DNA of 64,000 bases from Anthonomus grandis grandis (lineage: Eukaryota > Arthropoda > Insecta > Coleoptera > Curculionidae): contig NC_065557.1 of NCBI RefSeq assembly GCF_022605725.1, positions 25,237,256 to 25,301,255 of the forward strand, given 5' to 3'. A program made the translations under genes and the position numbers. Below are positions 52,895 through 64,000 of this stretch, piece by piece (position 1 is the first letter of the stretch; the number at the start of each line of letters is the position of its first letter). The notes beneath the pieces were generated by a model. That model saw only the letters and a list, made by a program, of their open reading frames with translations. It was not told the DNA's origin and searched no databases.

Positions 52895-55800
52895 TTTTTG
52901 CGGTTTGAACACAACCAGAGTTAAGAAAATGTAATAACTAATAGCATTGGCGATTGTTCCGATTTCATTTAAATTAAATTTTAAGATATAATTTGATTAA
53001 CCCTAAATAATTTTTTAAAATAATTTTATGTATTGTTTTAAAAAAATAGTCATATCTCACTCAATTACGGTTATCTATTATTCAAATTTATTTTAAAATT
53101 AATATTTAGGTTATACAAGATGACTCAAATAATCCTATTTAAGTTTTAGACATACCCAGGGATAAGAAAATACAATAAATAATCATTATAGCATTGTCCT
53201 ATTTGATTCCAATTTAATTTTTGAAGTTCACTTGATGTACTGTATATTATTTTTAAAATTTTTCTTATGAATAGTTTTTAAAAAAAATAATTATATCTTA
53301 CTCTATTACTGTTATCTATTATTCGAATTAAATTTAAATTTACTATTTCGCATATACAAGAGAGCCAAATGATGTTTTTTACGGTTTAAACACAACCAGA
53401 ATTAAGAAAATATAATAACTAATAGCATTAAAGATTTTTCCGTTTTAATTTTAATTTAATTTTTAGATATAATTTGATTGACCCTAAATGACTTTTAAAA
53501 ATATTTTGATGTATTGTGTTAAAAAAAAAAATAGTCATATCTCACTCAATTACGGTTATCTATTATTCAAATTTATTTTAAAATTAATATTTAGGTTATA
53601 CAAGAAGACTCAAATGATCCTATTTAAGTTTTGGACATAACCAGGATTAAGAAAATAGAACAATTAATCATTATAGCATTGTCCGATTTGATTCCAATTT
53701 AATCTTTGAAGTTCATTTTGATGTACTGTAAATTATTTTTAAAATTTTTCTTATGAATTGTTTTTTAAAAAAATAATTATATCACCCTCTATTACTAATA
53801 CCTATTATTAGAATATAATTTAAATTAACTATTTCGCATATACAAGATAGCCAAATGATGTTTTTTGCGGTTTGAACAGAACCAGAGTTAAGAAAATGTA
53901 ATAACTAATAGGGTTGGCGATTGTTCCGATTTAATTTTAATTCAATTTTTAGATATAATTTGATTAACCCTAAATGATTTTTAAGAATAGTTTTATGTAT
54001 TATGTTTTAAAAAAATAGTCATATCTCACTCAATTACGGTTATCTTTCATTCAAATATAATTTAAAATTAATATTTAGATTACACAAGATGACCCAAATG
54101 ATCCTTTTTAAGTTTTAGACATAACCAGGGTTAAGAAAATAGAACAATTAATCATTATAGCATTGTCCGATTTGATTCCAATTTAATCTTTGAAGATCAT
54201 TAGATGTACTGTAAATTATTTTTTAAATTTTTCTTATGAACTGTTTTTTAAAAAAAATAATTATATCTCACTCTATTACTGTTATCTATTATTCAAATTT
54301 ATTTTAAAATTAATATTTAGGTTATACAAGATGACTCATATGATCCTTTTTAAGTTTTGGACATAACCAGGGTTAAGAAAATAGAACAACTAATCATTAT
54401 AGCATTGTCCGATTTGATTTCAATTTAATCTTTAAAGTTCATTTGATGGACTGTAAATTATTTTTAAAATTTTTCTTATGAATTGTTTTCTAAAAAAATA
54501 ATTATATCTCACTCTATTACTAATATCTATTATTCGAATATAATTTAAATTTAGTATTTGGCATATACAACACAGCCAAATGATGTTTTTTGCGGTTTGA
54601 ACACAACCAGAGTTAAGAAAATGTAATAACTAATAGCATTGGCGATTGTTCCGATTTAATTTTAATTAAATTTTTAGATATAATTTGATTAACCCTAAAT
54701 AATTTTTTTAAATAATTTTATGTATTATGTTTTAAAAAAATAGTCATATCTCACTCAATTACGGTTATCTTTTATTCAAATATAATTTAAAATTAATATT
54801 TAGATTACACAAGATGACCCAAATGATCCTTTTTAAGTTTTGGCCATAACCAGGGTTAAGAAAATAGAACAATTAATCATTATAGCATTGTCCGATTTGA
54901 TTCCAATTAATTTTTGAAGTTCATTTGATGTACTGTAAATTATTTTTTAAATTTTTCTTATGAACTGTTTTTTAAAAAAAAATAATTATATCTCACTCTA
55001 TTACTGTTATCTATTATTCAAATTTATTTTAAAATTAATATTTAGGTTATACAAGATGACTCATATGATCCTTTTTAAGTTTTGGACATAACCAGGGTTA
55101 AGAAAATAGAACAACTAATCATTATAGCATTGTCCGATTTGATTTCAATTTAATCTTTAAAGTTCATTTGATGGACTGTAAATTATTTTTAAAATTTTTC
55201 TTATGAATTGTTTTCTAAAAAAATAATTATATCTCACTCTATTACTAATATCTATTATTCGAATATAATTTAAATTTAGTATTTGGCATATACAACACAG
55301 CCAAATGATGTTTTTTGCGGTTTGAACACAACCAGAGTTAAGAAAATGTAATAAACTAATAGCGTTTGCGATTGTTCCGAGTTAATTTTAATTAAATTTT
55401 TAGATATAATTTGATTAACCCTAAATAATTTTTAAAAATAATTTTATGTATTATGTTTTAAAATAATAGTCATATCTCACTCAATTACGGTTATCTATTA
55501 TTCATATTTATTTTAAGATTAGTATTTAGGTTATACAAGATGACTCAAATGATCCTATTTAAGTTTTGGACATAACCATGGTTAAGAAAATAGAACAAAT
55601 AATCATTATAGCATTGTCCGATTTGATTCCAATTTAATTTTTGAAGTTCATTTGATGGACTGTAAATTATTTTTAAAATTTATTTTATGAATTGTTTTTT
55701 AAAAAAATAATTATATTTCACTCTATTACTGTTATCTATTATTCAAATTTATTTTAAAATTAATATTTAGGTTATACCAGAAGACTCAAATGATCCTATT

Positions 55801-56865
55801 TAAGTTCTGGACATAACCAGGGTTAAGAAAATAGAACAAATAATCATTATAGCATTGTCCGATTGGATTCAAATTAGTTTTTGAAGTTCATTTGATGTAC
55901 TGTAAATTATTTTTAAAATTTTTCTTATGAATTGTTTTTTAAAAAAATAATTATATCTCACTCTATTACTGTTATCTATTATTCGAATAGAATTTAAATT
56001 TACTATTTCGCATATACAAGATAGCCAAATGATGTTTTTTACGGTTTGAACACAACCAGAGTTAAGAAAATGTAATAACTAATAGCGTTGGCAATTGTTC
56101 CGATTTAATTTTAATTAAATTTTTAGATATAATTTGATTAACCCTAAATAATTTTTAAAAATAATTTTATGTATTATGTTTTAAAATAATAGTCATATCT
56201 CACTCAATTACGGTTATCTATTATTCATATTTATTTTAAAATTAGTATTTAGGTTATACAAGATGACTCAATTGATCCTATTTAAGTTTTGGACATAACC
56301 AGGGTTAAGAAAATAGAACAATTAATCATTATAGCATTATCCAATTTGATTTCAATTTAATCTTTGAAGTTCATTTGATGGACTGTAAATTATTTTTAAA
56401 ATTTTTCTTATGAATTGTTTTCTAAAAAAATAATTATATCTCACTCTATTACTGTTATCTATTATTCGAATAGAATTTAAATTTACTATTTCGCATATAC
56501 AAGAGAACCAAATGATGTTTTTTACGGTTTAAACACAACCAGAATTAAGAAAATATAATAACTAATAGCGTTAAAGATTGTTCCGTTTTAATTTTAATTT
56601 AATTTTTAGATATAAGATAGATTAACCCTAAATGACTTTTAAAAATATTTTGATAAATTGTGTTTAAAAAAAATAGTCATATCTCACTCAATTACGGTTA
56701 TCTATTATTCAAATTTATTTTAAAATTAATATTTAGGTTATACAAGATGACTCAAATGATCCTATTTAAGTTTTGGACATAACCAGGATTAAGAAAATAG
56801 AACAATTAATCATTATAGCATTGTCCGATTTGATTTCAATTTAATCTTTGAAGTTCATTTGATGG
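52895..56865 (+). repeat. More diverged mosaic block
   Basis: Contains pieces of the super-HOR (53.3-54.3 kb like 21.4-22.5 kb, including TGATTGACCC at ~53,475; CATGG at 55,577) mixed with units carrying many private changes: ATTTCATTTAAATTAAATTTTA (~52,963, seen with an AAG after it), CATACCCAGGGATAAG (~53,150), GATATAAGATAGATTAACCC (~56,612) and ACTGAAAATT (~56,867). Higher divergence than in the other blocks suggests less recent homogenisation. Confidence 0.8.
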
Positions 56866-59800
56866 ACTGAAAATTATTTTTAAAATTTTTCTTATGAATT
56901 GTTTTTTAAAAAAATAATTATATCTCACTCTATTACTGTTATCTATTATTCGAATAGAATTTAAATTTACTATTACGCATATACAAAATAGCCAAATGAT
57001 GTTTTTTACGGTTTGAACACAACCAGAATTAAGAAAATATAATAACTAATAGCGTTAAAGATTGTTCCGTTTTAATTTTAATTTAATTTTTAGATATAAT
57101 TTGATTAACCCTAAATGACTTTTAAAAATATTTTGATGTATTGTGTTTAAAAAGAATAGTCATATCTCACTCAATTACGGTTATCTATTATTCAAATTTA
57201 TTTTAAAATTAATATTTAGGTTATACAAGATGACTCAAATGATCCTATTTAAGTTTTGGACATAACCAGGGTTAAGAAAATAGAACAATTAATCATTATA
57301 GCATTGTCCGATTTGATTCCAATTTAATCTTTGAAGTTCATTTGATGGACTGTAAATTATTTTTAAAATTTTTCCTATGAATTGTTTTCTAAAAAAATAA
57401 TTATATCTTACTCTATGACTAATATCTATTATTCGAATATAATTTAAATTTACTATTTCGCATATACAAGATAGCCAAATGATGTTTTTTGCGGTTTGAA
57501 CACAACCAGAGTTAAGAAAATGTAATAACTAATAGGGTTGGCGATTGTTCCGATTTAATTTTAATTCAATTTTTAGATATAATTTGATTAACCCTAAATG
57601 ATTTTTAAGAATAGTTTTATGCATTATGTTTTAAAAAAATAGTCATATCTCACTCAATTAGGGTTATCTTTTATTCAAATATAATTTAAAATTAATATTT
57701 AGATTACACAAGATGACCCAAATGATCCTTTTTAAGTTTTAGACATAACCAGGGTTAAGAAAATAGAACAATTAATCATTATAGCATTGTCCGATTTGAT
57801 TCCAATTTAATTTTTGAAGTTCATTTTGATGTACTGTAAATTATTTTTAAAATTTTTCTTATGAATTGTTTTTTAAAAAAATAATTATATCACCCTCTAT
57901 TACTAATATCTATTATTAGAATATAATTTAAATTAACTATTTGGCATATACAAGACAGCCAAATGATGTTTTTTGCGGTTTGAACACATCCAGAGTTAAG
58001 AAAATGTAATAACTAATAGCATTGGCGATTGTTCCGATTTAATTTTAATTAAATTTTTAGATATAATTTGATTAACCCTAAATAATTTTTTAAAATAATT
58101 TTATGTATTATGTTTTAAAAAAATAGTCATATCTCACTCAATTACGGTTATCTTTTATTCAAATATAATTTAAAATTAATATTTAGATTACACAAGATGA
58201 CCCAAATGATCCTTTTTAAGTTTTGGCCATAACCAGGGTTAAGAAAATAGAACAATTAATCATTATAGCATTGTCCGATTTGATTCCAATTAATTTTTGA
58301 AGTTCATTTGATGTACTGTAAATTATTTTTTAAATTTTTCTTATGAACTGTTTTTTAAAAAAAAATAATTATATCTCACTCTATTACTGTTATCTATTAT
58401 TCAAATTTATTTTAAAATTAATATTTAGGTTATACAAGATGACTCATATGATCCTTTTTAAGTTTTGGACATAACCAGGGTTAAGAAAATAGAACAACTA
58501 ATCATTATAGCATTGTCCGATTTGATTTCAATTTAATCTTTAAAGTTCATTTGATGGACTGTAAATTATTTTTAAAATTTTTCTTATGAATTGTTTTCTA
58601 AATATCTCACTCTATTACTAATATCTATTATTCGAATATAATTTAAATTTAGTATTTGGCATATACAACACAGCCAAATGATGTTTTTTGCGGTTTGAAC
58701 ACAACCAGAGTTAAGAAAATGTAATAAACTAATAGCGTTTGCGATTGTTCCGAGTTAATTTTAATTAAATTTTTAGATATAATTTGATTAACCCTAAATA
58801 ATTTTTAAAAATAATTTTATGTATTATGTTTTAAAATAATAGTCATATCTCACTCAATTACGGTTATCTATTATTCATATTTATTTTAAGATTAGTATTT
58901 AGGTTATACAAGATGACTCAAATGATCCTATTTAAGTTTTGGACATAACCATGGTTAAGAAAATAGAACAAATAATCATTATAGCATTGTCCGATTTGAT
59001 TCCAATTTAATTTTTGAAGTTCATTTGATGGACTGTAAATTATTTTTAAAATTTATTTTATGAATTGTTTTTTAAAAAAATAATTATATCTCACTCTATT
59101 ACTGTTATCTATTATTCAAATTTATTTTAAAATTAATATTTAGGTTATACAAGATGACTCATATGATCCTTTTTAAGTTTTAGACATAACCAGGTTTAAG
59201 AAAATAAAACAAATAATCATTATAGCATTGTCCGATTTGATTCCAATTTAATTTTTGAAGTTCACTTGATGTACTGTAAATTATTTTTAAAATTTTTCTT
59301 ATGAATTGTTTTTTAAAAAAATAATTATATCTCACTCTATTACTGTTATCTATTATTCGAATAGAATTTAAATTTACTATTTCGCATATACAAGAGAGCC
59401 AAATGATGTTTTTTACGGTTTAAACACAACCAGAATTAAGAAAATATAATAACTAATAGCGTTAAAGATTTTTCCGTATTAATTTTAATTTAATTTTTAG
59501 ATATAATTTGATTAACCCTAAATGACTTTTAAAAATATTTTGATGTATTGTGTTAAAAAAAAATAGTCATATCTCACTCAATTACGGTTATCTATTATTC
59601 AAATTTATTTTAAAATTAATATTTAGGTTAATTACTAATATTAACACACAATATTAACACTCTATTACTGTTATCTATTATTCGAATAGAATTTAAATTT
59701 ACTATTTCGCATATACAAGAGAGCCAAATGATGTTTTTTACGGTTTAAACACAACCAGAATTAAGAAAATATAATAACTAATAGCGTTAAAGATTTTTCC

Positions 59801-62404
59801 GTTTTAATTTTAATTTAATTTTTAGATATAATTTGATTAACCCTAAATGACTTTTAAAAATATTTTGATGTATTGTGTTAAAAAAAAATAGTCATATCTC
59901 ACTCAATTACGGTTATCTATTATTCAAATTTATTTTAAAATTAATATTTAGGTTATACAAGAAGACTCAAATGATCCTATTTAAGTTTTGGACATAACCA
60001 GGATTAAGAAAATAGAACAATTAATCATTATAGCATTGTCCGATTTGATTCCAATTTAATCTTTGAAGTTCATTTGAAGGACTGTAAATTATTTTTAAAA
60101 TTTTTCCTATGAATTGTTTTCTAAAAAAATAATTATATCTTACTCTATTACTAATATCTATTATTCGAATATAATTTAAATTTACTATTTCGCATATACA
60201 AGATAGCCAAATGATGTTTTTTGCGGTTTGAACACAACCAGAATTAAGAAAATATAATAACTGATAGCGTTAAAGATTGTTTCGATTTAATTTAATTTTT
60301 AGATATAATTTGATTAACCCTAAATGACTTTTAAAAATAGTTTGATGTATTTTGTTTAAAAAAAATAGTCATATCTCACTCAATTACGGTTATCTATTAT
60401 TCAAATTTATTTTAAAATTAATATTTAGGTTATACCAGAAGACCCAAATGATCCTATTTAAGTTTTGGACATAACCAGGGTTAAGAAAATATAACAATTA
60501 ATCATTATAGCATTAACCCTAAATAATTTTTAAAAATAATTTTATGTATTATGTTTAAAAAAAATAGTCATATCTCACTCAATTACGGTTATCTATTATT
60601 CAAATTTATTTTAAAATTAATATTTAGGTTATACCAGAAGACTCAAATGATCCTATTTAAGTTTTGGACATAACCAGGGTTAAGAAAATAGAACAATTAA
60701 TCATTATAGCATTATCCAATTTGATTTCAATTTAATCTTTGAAGTTCATTTGATGGACTGTAAATTATTTTTAAAATTTTTCTTATGAATTGTTTTCTAA
60801 AAAAATAATTATATCTCACTCTATTACTAATATCTATTATTCGAATAGAATTTAAATTTACTATTTCGCATATACAAGAGAGCCAAATGATGTTTTTTAC
60901 GGTTTAAAGACAACCAGAATTAAGAAAATATAATAACTAATAGCGTTAAAGATTGTTCCGTTTTAATTTTAGTTTAATTTTTAGATATAATTTGATTAAC
61001 CCTAAATGACTTTTAAAAATATTTTGATGTATTGTGTTTAAAAAGAATAGTCATATCTCACGCAATTACGGTTATCTATTATTCAAATTTATTTTAAAAT
61101 TAATATTTAGGTTATACCAGAAGACCCAAATGATCCTATTTAAGTTTTGGACATAACCAGGGTTAAGAAAATAGAACAATTAATCATTATAGCATTAACC
61201 CTAAATAATTTTTAAAAATAATTTTATGTATTATGTTTAAAAAAAATAGTCATATCTCACTCAATTACGGTTATCTATTATTCAAATTTATTTTAAAATT
61301 AATATTTAGGTTATACCAGAAGACTCAAATGATCCTATTTAAGTTTTGGACATAACCAGGGTTAAGAAAATAGAACAATTAATCATTATAGCATTATCCA
61401 ATTTGATTTCAATTTAATCTTTGAAGTTCATTTGATGGACTGTAAATTATTTTTAAAATTTTTCTTATGAATTGTTTTCTAAAAAAATAATTATATCTCA
61501 CTCTATTACTAATATCTATTATTCGAATATAATTTAAATTTACTATTTCGCATATACAAGATAGCCAAATGATGCTTTTTGCGGTTCGAACACAATCAGA
61601 GTTAAGAAAATGTAATAACTAATAGGGTTGGCGATTGTTCCGATTTAATTTTATTTCAATTTTTAGATATAATTTGATTAACCCTAAATGATTTTTAAGA
61701 ATAGTTTTATGTATTATGTTTTAAAAAAATAGTCATATCTCACTCAATTACGGTTATCTTTTATTCAAATATAATTTAAAATTAATATTTAGAATACACA
61801 AGATGACCCAAATGATCCTTTTTAAGTTTTAGACATAACCAGGGTTAAGAAAATAGAACAGTTAATCATTATAGCATTGTCCGATTTGATTCCAATTTAA
61901 TCTTTAAAGTTCATTTGATGGACTGTAAATTATTTTTAAAATTTTTCTTATGAATTGTTTTCTAAAAAAATAATTATATCTCACTCTATTTCTAATATCT
62001 ATTATTCGAATATAATTTAAATATACTATTTCGCATTTACAAGATAGCCAAATGATGTTTTTTGCGGTTTGAACACAACCAGAGTTAAGAAAATGTAATA
62101 ACTAATAGCGTTGGCGATTGTTCCAATTTAATTTTAATTAAATATTTAGATATAATTTCATTAACCCTAAATAATTTTAAAAAATAATTTTATGTATTAT
62201 GTTTTAAAAAAATAGTCATATCTCACTCAATTACGGTTATCTATTATTCAAATTTATTTTAAAATTAATATTTACGTTATACAAGATGACTCAATTGATC
62301 CTTTTTAAGTTTTGGACATAACCAGGGTTAAGAAAATAGAACAATTAATCATTATAGCATTGTCCGATTTGATTCCAATTTAATCTTTTAAGTTCATTTA
62401 ATGG
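56866..62404 (+). repeat. 5,539 bp higher-order repeat, copy 1
   Basis: About 23 monomers. The markers TATTACGCATATAC (56,971), CTATGACTAAT (~57,413), TTATGCATTATG (~57,617) and CAATTAGGGTTATC (~57,655) all recur 5,539 bp later. The unit includes a region like the super-HOR (58.4-59.6 kb, CATGG at 58,950), a 10-base deletion at ~58,602 (TTTTCTAAATATCTCAC), the 325 bp duplication at 59.3-59.96 kb, and the block shared with 33.3-35.2 kb. Confidence 0.88.
59309..59958 (+). repeat. 325 bp tandem duplication with filler joint
   Basis: A segment consisting of a B tail and most of an A unit (from CTCTATTACTGTTATC at ~59,334) is repeated at ~59,659, 325 bp later. The A of the first copy is cut at ATTTAGGTTA. 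About 30 bases follow (59,631-59,660) that contain AATATTAACAC twice (59,637-59,647 and 59,650-59,660). The second copy then begins in the middle of a B unit. This joint was seen only once in the window. Confidence 0.86.
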
Positions 62405-64000
62405 ACTGTAAATTATTTTTAAAATTTTTCTTATGAATTGTTTTTTAAAAAAATAATTATATCTCACTCTATTACTGTTATCTATTATTCGAATAGAATT
62501 TAAATTTACTATTACGCATATACAAAATAGCCAAATGATGTTTTTTACGGTTTGAACACAACCAGAATTAAGAAAATATAATAACTAATAGCGTTAAAGA
62601 TTGTTCCGTTTTAATTTTAATTTAATTTTTAGATATAATTTGATTAACCCTAAATGACTTTTAAAAATATTTTGATGTATTGTGTTTAAAAAGAATAGTC
62701 ATATCTCACTCAATTACGGTTATCTATTATTCAAATTTATTTTAAAATTAATATTTAGGTTATACAAGATGACTCAAATGATCCTATTTAAGTTTTGGAC
62801 ATAACCAGGGTTAAGAAAATAGAACAATTAATCATTATAGCATTGTCCGATTTGATTCCAATTTAATCTTTGAAGTTCATTTGATGGACTGTAAATTATT
62901 TTTAAAATTTTTCCTATGAATTGTTTTCTAAAAAAATAATTATATCTTACTCTATGACTAATATCTATTATTCGAATATAATTTAAATTTACTATTTCGC
63001 ATATACAAGATAGCCAAATGATGTTTTTTGCGGTTTGAACACAACCAGAGTTAAGAAAATGTAATAACTAATAGGGTTGGCGATTGTTCCGATTTAATTT
63101 TAATTCAATTTTTAGATATAATTTGATTAACCCTAAATGATTTTTAAGAATAGTTTTATGCATTATGTTTTAAAAAAATAGTCATATCTCACTCAATTAG
63201 GGTTATCTTTTATTCAAATATAATTTAAAATTAATATTTAGATTACACAAGATGACCCAAATGATCCTTTTTAAGTTTTAGACATAACCAGGGTTAAGAA
63301 AATAGAACAATTAATCATTATAGCATTGTCCGATTTGATTCCAATTTAATTTTTGAAGTTCATTTTGATGTACTGTAAATTATTTTTAAAATTTTTCTTA
63401 TGAATTGTTTTTTAAAAAAATAATTATATCACCCTCTATTACTAATATCTATTATTAGAATATAATTTAAATTAACTATTTGGCATATACAAGACAGCCA
63501 AATGATGTTTTTTGCGGTTTGAACACATCCAGAGTTAAGAAAATGTAATAACTAATAGCATTGGCGATTGTTCCGATTTAATTTTAATTAAATTTTTAGA
63601 TATAATTTGATTAACCCTAAATAATTTTTTAAAATAATTTTATGTATTATGTTTTAAAAAAATAGTCATATCTCACTCAATTACGGTTATCTTTTATTCA
63701 AATATAATTTAAAATTAATATTTAGATTACACAAGATGACCCAAATGATCCTTTTTAAGTTTTGGCCATAACCAGGGTTAAGAAAATAGAACAATTAATC
63801 ATTATAGCATTGTCCGATTTGATTCCAATTAATTTTTGAAGTTCATTTGATGTACTGTAAATTATTTTTTAAATTTTTCTTATGAACTGTTTTTTAAAAA
63901 AAAATAATTATATCTCACTCTATTACTGTTATCTATTATTCAAATTTATTTTAAAATTAATATTTAGGTTATACAAGATGACTCATATGATCCTTTTTAA
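62405..64000 (+). repeat. 5,539 bp higher-order repeat, copy 2 (cut by window end)
   Basis: Matches 56,866-58,461 to the last base of the window, with all four rare markers at the predicted positions (62,510, ~62,952, ~63,156, ~63,194). The preceding ~50 bases differ (ATCTTTTAAG and TTTAATGGACTG at 62,386-62,406), placing the left boundary near 62,405. Confidence 0.88.

Larger units (their letters stand above)
1..64000 (+). repeat. AT-rich A/B dimeric satellite array filling the window
   Basis: Every stretch read belongs to one tandem repeat family made of two alternating monomers, A (~242 bp) and B (~241 bp), all on the + strand. A monomers start GTTTGAACACAACC (variants GTTTAAACAC, GTTTAAAGAC, GTTCGAACAC); B monomers start GTTTTGGACATAACC (variants GTTTTAGACAT, GTTTTGGCCAT). 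Monomer starts recur every 234-243 bp except at defined truncated or chimeric units. Stop codons are dense in all frames and no long open reading frame exists. No tRNA, rRNA, transposon or unique DNA was seen. The likely setting is heterochromatin, possibly centromeric, but nothing in the sequence proves centromere function: I saw no CENP-B box core (TTCG followed at the right spacing by CGGG). The array continues past both window ends. Family and species are not recognised. Confidence 0.97.

Noticed and set aside
1..64000. CRISPR-like or phage-like repeat array
   Set aside because: Repeats are long (about 241 bp), contiguous and without unique spacers, and no cas or other genes are present.
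1..64000. CENP-B box
   Set aside because: I looked for the TTCG core followed by CGGG at the usual spacing. The B motif ATTCGAATATAAT has only the first part, so no box is claimed.

Overview
The whole 64 kb window is a continuous tandem satellite-DNA array. I see no protein-coding gene, RNA gene, transposon, CRISPR array or unique single-copy sequence. This points to eukaryotic constitutive heterochromatin (centromeric, pericentromeric or a sex/B-chromosome block). The sequence is very AT-rich: hand counts give about 21% G+C for one A monomer and 23% for one B monomer. I do not recognise the satellite family and cannot name the taxon.

Basic unit. Two related monomers alternate head to tail on the + strand. 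Type A is about 242 bp and begins GTTTGAACACAACC. Type B is about 241 bp and begins GTTTTGGACATAACC. They share roughly two thirds of their bases by eye, including several strongly conserved boxes, so A-B is a dimer of about 483 bp derived from an older ~241 bp repeat. About 264 monomers fit in the window. I saw none in inverted orientation. The regular alternation is broken by a small set of recurrent chimeric or truncated monomers: B/A 199 bp, A/B 96 bp, B/B 138 bp, full-length B/A of about 242 bp, and a junction carrying 27 bp of non-satellite filler. These act as markers of shared descent.

Higher-order layout. 1-2,804: two near-identical copies of a ~1,355 bp higher-order repeat (HOR). 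2,805-7,309: mosaic with the first filler junctions. 7,310-11,090: a ~2,068 bp HOR, about two copies. 11,091-17,855: mosaic rich in filler junctions. 17,856-32,341: two tandem copies of a 7,243 bp, 30-monomer super-HOR that look identical at every marker checked; it is built of three related sub-blocks (2,648 + 2,662 + 1,933 bp). 32,342-35,240: a 1,933 bp-offset copy and a block shared with 1-2.8 kb. 35,241-37,499: mosaic. 37,500-42,762 and 42,763-52,894: long copies of the 8-20 kb segment about 33-34.6 kb away, and of each other (offset 6,939 bp). 52,895-56,865: more diverged mosaic. 56,866-64,000: a 5,539 bp HOR whose second copy runs off the window.

How it fits together. The pattern is what repeated unequal crossing-over or replication-based amplification, plus gene conversion, would produce: nested periods (241, 483, 1,355, 2,068, 5,539, 7,243 bp) and near-identical multi-kilobase blocks at distances up to 34 kb. 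Two junctions carry filler DNA suggestive of error-prone end joining, and one of them was then amplified to ten copies. All offsets were read by eye from marker positions; percentage identities were not computed.
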